Positions 56,641 through 64,000 of a DNA stretch of 64,000 nt are shown here, one piece after another. Within the stretch, counting starts at the first letter, position 1; each line of letters opens with the position of its first letter. The notes beneath the pieces were generated by a model. It was not told the DNA's origin. It did not search any database and was given only the letters and a program-made list of their open reading frames with translations. Both the position numbers and the translations under genes were made by a program. This stretch comes from Molanna angustata (lineage: Eukaryota > Arthropoda > Insecta > Trichoptera > Molannidae): the NCBI GenBank assembly GCA_963576475.1, contig OY754964.1:4273649-4337648 (forward strand), given 5' to 3'.

Positions 56641-56656
56641 GGTGAAACTCCATTAT

Positions 56657-57690
56657 ACTAGGTATAAATGAAAACACTAATTAGTTTTAGTTTCACTATA
56701 TAATTTTAACACTGGCACTGACCGGTATCGATCTGAAGATCATCGTCAGAGTGCGCGAAAATGAAAGTGAACAGAGTTTAAATAGGTATGACTGAAATAT
56801 TGGTACACAACCTTTTTTTTTTTTTGTAAAGTTCTATCAGTTCGATAAGTATTGCCAGAAAGAACTGATGAAGAAAACTGGCAAACAAAACAGTATGGTA
56901 AATATGTGTGATGTATACAAAGTTTAGTAATGTTGAAGTAGAAAGAAAAACTGATTTTACATTATACAATATAGAAACGAATTATAAGAAAATATAAATA
57001 TTATTGAGTATCCAGAGGTTGTGTATCCATGTAGTGAAGACCAAATGTGTGCAGGTATCTGAAACAAAGAGAGTGGCCGGCAGTAAAATTCTTTATATCG
57101 AAAGTAAACAAACAATAAAGGATAAGTATTGGAATAACCCCACATTAACTGTATATAATGTAGATTGTTTAAAATATTGGTTTTAATAAAGGTGAAGGGG
57201 AGAAGTCTGTCTGTAAATTTATCAAAGTTTTGCTGTTATCACATTTCAAACGATTTATTTCTAAGATCTCCAAACGATCTAGTTTTTTACCTTTAGGGTT
57301 AATATGTAAAATTTTGGTACTACTATCGATGGAAAAGTCATGACAAAACTCGTTAAGATGTGCAGCAAAGTTGGATGAGTCCTGATTAAGTCTTTTACAG
57401 CGTAAATGTTCATTAATACGGATCTTAAATTGTCTTCCCGTTTGGCCGATGTATACACTTGGACAGGAACCACATGTTAAAGAATATACACCATTATTTT
57501 CAATGGGGTCTATGTATTTTACCTTTATTATTAATGAGCATTTTGCCTAACGTTTTTGGATTATAAAAAGCTATATATTTCCCGGATTTTTTAATAACGT
57601 TACCTGCTTTTACGGACGAATCTTAATAAAGATCTTTAAGACAGTTAAACTTATTTCTAAAGTCTCTCAACTCCCTGAATAAATCCATCC
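56657..57690 (-). pseudogene. PLE2 left copy, internally deleted
   Basis: From 57690 downward the minus strand reads WMDLFRELRDFRNKFN, CLKDLY, a stop, and directly SSVKAGNVIKKSGKYIAFYN. The first part looks like the N-terminal region of a PLE protein and the second like the RT-to-GIY-YIG linker, so the RT core is deleted. A one-base and a four-base insertion relative to the right copy (near 57541 and 57514) shift the frame before the GIY-YIG domain. Confidence 0.6.
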
Positions 57691-57698
57691 AATTTACG

Positions 57699-58526
57699 AT
57701 GGAGGTTGGTGGATCCTCAATTAACTTTTTAGACCTAACAATACAAATTATAGATGGAAATTTAGATTTTAACATTTACAGGAAACCCACATTCAGTGAT
57801 AATATAATACATAATAGCTCGAGACATCACAACTCTCACAAATTGTCTACATTCCATTCATTAATACACAGACTTTTTAATGTACCTATGTCAAAAATAA
57901 ATTATGATAACGAACTCAATATTATTTATAATTTAGCATTAAACAACGGATATAAAGTTAAATTAATTAATGACTTAATAAGAAAAAAAAAGAAAAACCT
58001 TCTCAGAAACATAGCCCCTGGATTAACTGTAAAATCTTTAAAATCAGATAAATGGATTAAATTAGCATACATAGGAAATTCGTCCGTAAAAGCAGGTAAC
58101 GTTATTAAAAAATCCGGGTAAAATATAGCTTTTTATAATCCAAAAACGTTAGGCAAAATGCTCATTAATAATAAAGATAAAATAGACCCCAATGAAAATA
58201 ACGGTATATATTCTTTAACATGTGGTTCCTGTCCAAGTGTATACATCGGCCAAACGGGAAGACAATTTAAGATCCGTATTAATGAACATTTACGTTGTAA
58301 AAGACTTAATCAGGACTCATCCAACTTTGCTGCACATCTTAACGAGTTTGGTCATGACTTCTCCATCGATAGTAATACCAAAATTTTACATATTAACCCT
58401 AAAGGTAAAAAACTAGATCGTTTGGAGATCTTAGGAATAAATCGTTTGAAATGTGATAACAGCAAAACTTTGATAAATTTACAGACAGACTTCTCCCCTT
58501 CACCTTTATTAAAACCAATATTTTAA
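57699..58526 (+). pseudogene. PLE2 right copy: end of RT plus GIY-YIG domain, one stop
   Basis: The frame starts inside the RT (MEVGGSSINFLDLTIQI, then YRKPTFSDNIIHNSSRH), matching 14930-15080 of PLE1, so motifs up to YVDD are lost to 5' truncation. It is open except for one TAA at 58119-58121, where the left copy has AAA at the equivalent place. The GIY-YIG part has NGIYSLTCGSCPSVYIGQTG with the paired Cys, an Arg in KIRINEH and Glu in LDRLEIL. It ends at TAA 58524-58526. Confidence 0.8.
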
Positions 58527-59117
58527 ACAATCTACATTATATGCAGTTAATGTGGGGTTATTCCAACACTTATCCTTTATTGTTTGTTTACTTTCGATAT
58601 AAAGAATTTTACTGCCGGCCACTCTCTTTGTTTCAGATACCTGCACACATTTGGTCTTCACTACATGGATACACAACCTCTGGATACTCAATAATATTTA
58701 TATTTTCTTATAATTCATTTCTATATTGTATAATGTAAAATCAGTTTTTCTTTCTACTTCAACATTACTAAACTTTGTATACATCACACATATTTACCAT
58801 ACTGTTTTGTTTGCCAGTTTTCTTCATCAGTTCTTTCTGGCAATACTAATCGAACTGATAGAACTTTACAAAAAAAAAAAAAAGGTTGTGTACCAATATT
58901 TCAGTCATACCTATTTAAACTCTGTTCACTTTCATTTTCGCGCACTCTGACGATGATCTTCAGATCGATACCCGTCAGTGCCAGTGTTAAAATTATATAG
59001 TGAAACTAAAACTAATTAGTGTTTTCATTTATACCTAGTGTGAAAAATAAATAAATAAAAAAAAAAAATATGTTCTAAGACTATAATATCTGTTTTGCTT
59101 GTTTTGATACTATATTG

Positions 59118-59700
59118 TTATTATTATTTTTACTCCTCACTAACACAAGGTGATATAGTGGGGAGTTATGATTTCGCAATTTTTAAGGGTATTTTTTTTT
59201 TTGCAGATTATCAACTAGTATCATGCTGAGATTGTATTCTGAAAGTTTCATCACAATGTATCTGTGTGTGTGTGCTATGTGCACTGTGCTATGTGCTATG
59301 TGCTATGTACGGCGTGTTCATTTTACTTTATCGATTATAGACTAAAGTACTCATTCGATTCTTTTCAAATTTTGCAAATTTGTATATCTAATGCTCACTT
59401 AGATCCCATTAGATTTTGAACGATATATGAATAGTGCTTCTCAATTTTTTTAACTGTCAAATATTTCAAAGTGACCCCAAGCTCAGGAAACTTAAAATTT
59501 GAAATTTTTATTTTCAAATAGGTAAAAAGGCTCCTCACTTTCATAAAATGGCATTAAAGAAATATCAACTTTTCATAATAAAATAAAAAAATAATTAAAC
59601 AAACTCATTTCATAAAATCGCTGAAAATTTTCCATACAAAATTTGAGTACGGAACATCTTTGACTAGGTATATACCAAAGACCTTATAATAATATATACT
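59118..59700 (+). mobile_element. Short derivative of the THAP-associated repeat
   Basis: The first 55-65 bp match 34541-34593 and the sequence from 59205 matches 37395-37910, with a junction near 59185-59205. Within it, TGCTATGTGC-type 9-bp repeats have expanded near 59270. Confidence 0.55.
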
Positions 59701-59924
59701 GACTAAAGGTAATATATTAACATTATTATTGTGAAATTTGCTCTGTTTATGTTAAATTATTATTTAATTTTACTCTTTTACATCATTTTTCATAATATCT
59801 TATATGAATATTAGGAAAATGTTTATTTTATCAGTTTTTTTTAGAAACCGGACGTCATAAGAGTTTATTTTCTAGAAATATACTAGTTACTAATAAATAT
59901 TTTGTGTTTTTTTACATACATACT

Positions 59925-60270
59925 ATCATGCCTTGTTCATATTGAGGTAGGCAGAGAGAACCGAGCGCCATACTTTCCTATCCTGATATACTTTTCTCGC
60001 TTCACTTAATCCAAACATTGCCTCATGCACACTCTCCTACTATCTACACTTCAGATTCCATTCATGTGATTTAAATGAGTCTTTCTCGACCGACCTCTAT
60101 CTCTTATTCCGCATCTTTTAGCCATGTATAATTTTTTTGTCAACTGTTCTTCATCTGTTCTTTCTATGTGGCCGATCCACTTAAGGACATATATTATATT
60201 TTTATCTTGCATGTGGCGTCCTTTTCCAACATACATTCTGTTCTTGTGCTTACTTTTTTTATTCAATCAC
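59925..60270 (-). pseudogene. LINE polymerase C-terminal fragment, family L2
   Basis: The minus strand reads VLKWIGHIERTDEEQLTKKL, then RDRGRSRKTHLNHMNGI, equivalent to the GHMGRMNEECLTKKIY segment at 61550-61770. The 3' side carries the L2 tail GAGGTAGGCAGAGAGAACCG. Confidence 0.65.
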
Positions 60271-60481
60271 ACATCGTCTTATTACACATTTGTCTGAGAG
60301 ACCTCATATCAACGGCAGTTATTCTACTTGGGAAACTTGATGTTTTACTATGTTGTTTTGAAAAATATATAAAAAGGACATTATTTACATTGAATTACAT
60401 TCATGTATTCTCAATGTAACATAAAGAAATTAAGTTTATAAAAAAATAACAAAACAAATAATATTCATCAATTACTAATTT

Positions 60482-60757
60482 CCACTAGCGTCTACAATCC
60501 GCATTTACCATTCCGCATTATGTTTCTGGTTGGCTCTCTGATTGGTTGAGGTCTCGTAGTATGGAGTCAAATGAGCTGTGAAATTTTATATTAAATGCAA
60601 TAAATTAAATAAAAAATGTAAATTTAACTTATAATAATTTATAATTCAATTTATGAAGCAACTCGCTCACGCGAGTCGCTATTATTATTATACACAAACT
60701 TAAACCTAACCTAATAATGCAGAAAAGAAGAGCTGGGGCTAGACGCTACTCTAATTT
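60482..60757. mobile_element. Non-autonomous element, copy 2
   Basis: Ends ACTAGCGTCTACAATCC and, inverted, AGTAGCGTCTAGCCCCAGC. It shares TCTCTGATTGGTTGAG and GCAACTCGCTCACGC with 51286-51512 but has an extra 45-50 bp AT-rich segment near 60600-60650. Confidence 0.65.
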
Positions 60758-61436
60758 CCCATGTAAAGTTTGAATTTAGAACAACTTGTATAGACTTAAT
60801 ATTGATTTTTGAAATCATAATATTGTGTATGTTCATCATGAGTAACAAACAACTATATTTTTCCAGACCAGCCATAACATGTCATGCATAGAAAACTTTC
60901 ATATTACTATATAATATAATTTATATTTCACAAAGTATGCTTTTGAAAAATTTCTTTTAGAATTTTTGGTTCATTGTCTTAAAATTATGCACAAAAGCTA
61001 AAGAAATATTTCATGGTATTAGTTAAAGCAGCACTTCAGAGATCAAGTGATTTTTTTTTCCTATATTATGTTTAGTATTATATATTAAAAGTGTTCTTTG
61101 ATTGACCAGACTCTTATTGAGCAGTCTCTCTCGCACCCACACATTTACAGATCTATGTCACTGTGCACTACGAGCTCAGGAGATTAGTCTGTGTATAATA
61201 AATCGTTAAATTTTAGTGACTTTAAATATATATATTTGTAAAATAGAAATAGAATAATGTTTATAAAGAAATGCTTTTACTCATAAGCAAAATTTGAATG
61301 AAAAACAGCTTTTGTTATACTGAATGAGGGCAATATAGAAATATTATTTTCAATATTTGTCTTGTTTGTAGTAAATCGTTTGTCTAATTTAATTATTATA
61401 TTTAAAAAATTTCTCATACCTAATGTATGTGATTCT
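60758..61436. other. Nothing recognised
   Basis: AT-rich DNA with no supported feature. Confidence 0.4.
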
Positions 61437-62180
61437 TATACATACCATAATGCCATGATCCTCACATGGTAGACAGAGAAAACTGAATGCCATATATCTT
61501 GACACACAATCATCGCCTCGTCAACATTCATACATCTTCTTATACATGTTTATCTGTTCTTCACGCTTCTAACCTTTTCGTCTTTCAAAATACCATTCAC
61601 ATGGTCATGCCATCCCTTTCTTGGGCGGCATTGATTTCTCATTTCATTCCTATGCGCATTGTATATTTTCTTCGTCAGGCATTCCTCATTCATTCTCCCC
61701 ATGTGGCCAATTAATGAATGAAATGAATTCATCATTTTCATTCTATTAATGACATCTATCTTCATCTTAAATTCATTTTAGTGATCTCATTTAAACTGCA
61801 TTTATTCTGCTTTCATGTGACTTCTGCCATGTCCAGGTTTCACTTGCATACATCAAGGTTGGCACTATTAAGATAGCGTTATCAATGGCAACTTTAGCAT
61901 CCTTTGATATGTTGCGGTCATTCATAACTGGTCTAAGTGCTCCATTCCCTCTGTTTCTTGCCATAACTCTTCTTTCGATCTCCTTATCAATCCATCCATT
62001 CCGGTATTCCGTTGCTTCCCAAATAGACATATTCGTCTACTTGCTTGAACCATTTGTTCTCTAATTTTATTTGGTACGCTGTTCTGCTTTCACTCTTTTG
62101 AAACACCATTTGAACTTCGATTTGCTGGCATCCATTCTCAGTACGTTCTCTTTACATCCTTCATATACTATACTTACTGA
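61437..62180 (-). pseudogene. LINE polymerase C-terminal region, family L2, best copy
   Basis: From 62030 downward the minus strand encodes NGWIDKEIERRVMARNRGNG, ALRPVMNDRNISKDAK, NAILIVPTLMYASETWTWQK and SRINAV; after a frameshift come IGHMGRMNEECLTKKIYNA and RPRKGWHDHVNGILK (61765-61550). This is the segment after the RT catalytic motifs in a family widespread in insects. The 3' tail is near 61440-61500. Confidence 0.75.
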
Positions 62181-62199
62181 ATTGTCAACGTTTTGACAT

Positions 62200-62421
62200 T
62201 TCTCATATACCTACTAAAATTCAGACAGATAAATTTAAACGAATCGGAATGGGACATATTATGAATATTTCGATTTGTGTGATAGATTTTGTATTTTAAT
62301 GAATTATTGTGTTGTTTTTCTTGTTAATTGTTGTGTTGTTTAATACGAGTTTTATGTTTTATTTTTACCATATTTTTATAATGGCTAAGAGGCCGTGTAT
62401 GTGAATATAAATAAATAAATT
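62200..62421 (+). mobile_element. LINE 3' end inserted in L2
   Basis: The stretch ends in AATATAAATAAATAAAT, immediately before L2 coding resumes at 62422 on the minus strand, so it looks like a plus-strand retroelement tail inserted there. Confidence 0.4.
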
Positions 62422-62510
62422 TCAGACCCTTGCTATCCTCCATAAAAGTTCTGATGCAACATTCAACGTATAGATTGAAGAGCCATGGAGATAGCATGCA
62501 CCCCATTATT
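62422..62510 (-). pseudogene. LINE RT motif remnant, family L2
   Basis: The minus strand reads GCMLSPWLFNLYVECCI, then MEDSKGLKF. GC-x-LSPWLFN is RT motif 4 of RTE/CR1-type LINEs. This places it upstream of the L2 region at 61437 and separated from it by the insert at 62200. Confidence 0.65.
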
Positions 62511-62557
62511 TATAGAGAACTATGTTGTTACTGTGTCGGTGACACAAACACGTGATA

Positions 62558-63292
62558 TTCAGTAGTGGCCAAAAGAATGGAAACTTTTTATTTTGACTAC
62601 ATTTTTCAACTTACTAGGTGATTCATTTTACTTTTTCATTGAAATTTTATTGCATTCTTATTGTTTTTAATGACAAATATTTTCTTTTGTTTATTTCGCA
62701 AGAAACAATAAATATTTTTTTAATTGTTTTAACTTTTTTTTACAAAATTAGTTAATCCTTTCTAATTTGTCTCATAATGAGTTGTAAGGAACATATACCT
62801 TACTATTTGATGATATGAATCATCATTATTACTCACATTTTTTTCTGGAAATTTGTTTTTTTGATGTCTGTGATCATTAGAAAGTAATTATTGAGGATAT
62901 TTGAAATCCTATCTAAGCAAGAGCTATTAGTCTGTCGTTCGTCCTGTACTGTGTCATTTGTAAGTGGTTGGACTGTTTTTCAAATTCTGAGATTATTTTA
63001 TTCTGAAACTTCTTCTGAAACATGCTTGGAGGCTACTGGACACCTACAAAATGTAGTAGAGCAGTTACCCTACGAGAAGAGGGATATACATATAAACAAA
63101 TTGCTGAAAAGTTGGGACACAGAGCGTCCAAGTCTGGAGTTCAAAGGTCTGCGAGAGGTTCAAAGTCTCCAAAAGTTTACACAATGCTGTAAAATCTGGC
63201 AGAAACCGGAAGACGTTATTGATAGACGACAGAAGGATAACGAAATTAGCTCTTAAAGACCGTAGATCCACTTCGAGTGATATCCAACACAT
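62558..63292 (+). mobile_element. Tc1-like transposon, right side lost
   Basis: TA is followed by TTCAGTAGTGGCCAAAAGAA and TGGAAAC, a Tc1-type terminal repeat, and about 460 bp later by transposase sequence. Homology stops at 63292, where the poly(A) of a minus-strand LINE begins, so the LINE probably landed inside the transposon. Confidence 0.7.
63020..63292 (+). pseudogene. Tc1-like transposase N-terminal region, frameshifted
   Basis: One frame reads CSRAVTLREEGYTYKQIAEK, then LGHRASKSGVQRSARGSKS, the first helix-turn-helix (PSQ-like) of Tc1 transposases. Another frame continues KSGRNRKTLLIDDRRITKLA and LKDRRSTSSDIQHI, the second DNA-binding subdomain. At least two frameshifts divide them. 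The DDE catalytic domain lies beyond the truncation. Confidence 0.75.
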
Positions 63293-63293
63293 C

Positions 63294-63372
63294 CTTTTTT
63301 TTTTTTTTTTATAACCCATCTAGAGACCTTCTCACGTCGACTCAATAGTAGTCCATTGTGATACTTTGCCTG
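63294..63372 (-). mobile_element. Poly(A) tail and short 3' UTR of the RNase H LINE
   Basis: A run of about 17 T on the plus strand (63294-63311) is the poly(A) tail of the minus-strand LINE, followed by a 3' UTR of about 60 bp. A clean long poly(A) points to a relatively recent insertion. Confidence 0.7.
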
Positions 63373-63999
63373 CTAGATGTCATTCCATAGTCCTATCTCC
63401 TGAAAGAACTGTAAAATCCTTTGTGGATCGGTGTCTCTGATTTGCTTTTGATCAGCAATATGCAAACCTATTTTCTTTACTCTTGTTTGCATTAGTGGGC
63501 CACATTCTGTAAGTAGATGCATCGGTGTTTCATGTTCATCCATGCAGAACCTGCATAGGTACATTTCCGATAAATTCATCGTGCATAGATGTTTATTGAG
63601 TCTACAGTGACCAGTTAAGATTCTAGTAAGAATCCTAAGGTTATTCCTGCTCATTGTTAGGATCCGCTTAGAGTGTGTTGAAGAGAATCCTGAAATGAGT
63701 GCTTTTGAATGTCTTTGTCCTGGGGTAGATAACCAGAGTTCAGTGGCATTGTTAAGCATTCTTTGGTAAAGTGTTGATTTAACAATACTATTAGCTAGGA
63801 GACAGTGAGGCTCCGGCCCATAGGTAGCTATGTCCGCTCCCCTATTTGCCAGAGCATCAGCCTCCTCGTTACCTTTATAATTGGAGTGTCCAGGTACCCA
63901 TCTTAGTATGATTTTGTTACCATAGTTTACTGATAAAGTCTTCAGCGCTTCAATGCAGTCTAGTACTGTTGATGAAGTTACTGTGTAGGAATCAAGAGC
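63373..63999 (-). CDS. LINE polyprotein C-terminus: RNase H and CCHC domain (5' end outside window)
   Basis: The frame is open from the window edge to a stop at 63373-63375, 208 codons. It starts inside an RNase H domain with LDSYTVTSSTVLDCIEALK and keeps the late motif RWVPGHSNYKGNEEADALAN, whose H, N and D fit the RNase H active-site block. Downstream are LTGHCRLNKHLCTM and CRFCMDEHETPMHLLTEC, a C-x2-C...H-x4-C zinc-binding tail typical of I, LOA and R1-type LINEs. RNase H removes RNA from the cDNA hybrid during insertion. No stop or frameshift is visible, so this copy could be young. The RT and endonuclease lie beyond 64000. Confidence 0.8.
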   Translation of the reverse strand, partial: ALDSYTVTSSTVLDCIEALKTLSVNYGNKIILRWVPGHSNYKGNEEADALANRGADIATYGPEPHCLLANSIVKSTLYQRMLNNATELWLSTPGQRHSKALISGFSSTHSKRILTMSRNNLRILTRILTGHCRLNKHLCTMNLSEMYLCRFCMDEHETPMHLLTECGPLMQTRVKKIGLHIADQKQIRDTDPQRILQFFQEIGLWNDI

Positions 64000-64000
64000 T

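Larger units (their letters stand above)
56657..59039. mobile_element. Two Penelope-like copies head to head (PLE2), 0.96-kb inverted arms
   Basis: Positions 56657-57621 are the inverted copy of 58079-59039, starting from ACTAGGTATAAATGAAAAC at the outer left and its inverse at the outer right. The arms hold the GIY-YIG coding end and the 3' UTR with CTCTGACGATGATCTTCAG. The centre (57622-58078) belongs to one copy or the other but not both. The left unit is on the minus strand, the right on the plus strand. Confidence 0.85.

Noticed and set aside
57279..57473. 64-codon minus-strand frame nearly identical to one at 58222
   Set aside because: The identity comes from the inverted repeat; the true coding frame of the GIY-YIG domain is a different one.

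Overview
This window looks like repeat-rich, AT-rich insect DNA. Lepidoptera is the best guess, from the many short palindromic tracts of the type GTAGGTACCTAC, the mix of Helitron, piggyBac, pogo, Penelope and LINE remnants, and three tRNA-derived SINE families. The order is an inference; arthropod nuclear DNA is well supported. I recognise no host protein-coding gene, rRNA or functional tRNA. Nearly all coding-like sequence belongs to transposable elements, most of it truncated, frameshifted or interrupted by stops.

Region by region. 1-9.4 kb: SINEs, a foldback MITE, LINE scraps, a 40-bp minisatellite beside a perfect 31-bp hairpin, and a GC-rich patch of unknown origin. 9.5-10.7 kb: a 1.2-kb Helitron-like (HINE) element carrying a (CA)n tract of about 280 bp. 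11.5-16 kb: a dispersed repeat split by an insertion, a LINE 3' end, then a Penelope-like element (PLE) with an uninterrupted reverse transcriptase plus GIY-YIG frame. 17.2-18.4 kb: a pogo-like DNA transposon with its transposase centre deleted. 18.8-28 kb: LINE and SINE fragments, three head-to-tail HINE copies (20609-23708) and a 90-bp minisatellite. 28.9-31 kb: back-to-back minisatellite arrays. 31-38.5 kb: nested LINEs, two good MITEs and a decayed THAP-domain element. 39.6-42.1 kb: a truncated HINE and a piggyBac-like deletion derivative with TTAA ends. 42.5-47.1 kb: two LINE 3' halves, one holding 21 copies of an 83-bp unit made from its own coding sequence. 47.3-55 kb: HINE remnants (one with a LINE nested inside) and RTE-type LINE pieces. 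55.7-59 kb: a Jockey/CR1-like LINE end and two 5'-truncated PLE copies head to head, forming a 0.96-kb-arm inverted repeat. 59-64 kb: a short relative of the THAP-associated repeat, LINE pieces, a Tc1-like transposon and an RNase H-encoding LINE that runs off the right edge.

Nothing here forms an operon or pathway. The organisation is that of nested transposons. The two frames that remain open are the PLE polyprotein (14007-15842, 5'-truncated) and the RNase H end of the LINE at 63373-63999. The most unusual structures are the HINE triplet, the LINE-derived 83-bp array with patterned variants, the PLE inverted pair, and the minisatellite cluster at 28.9-31 kb.
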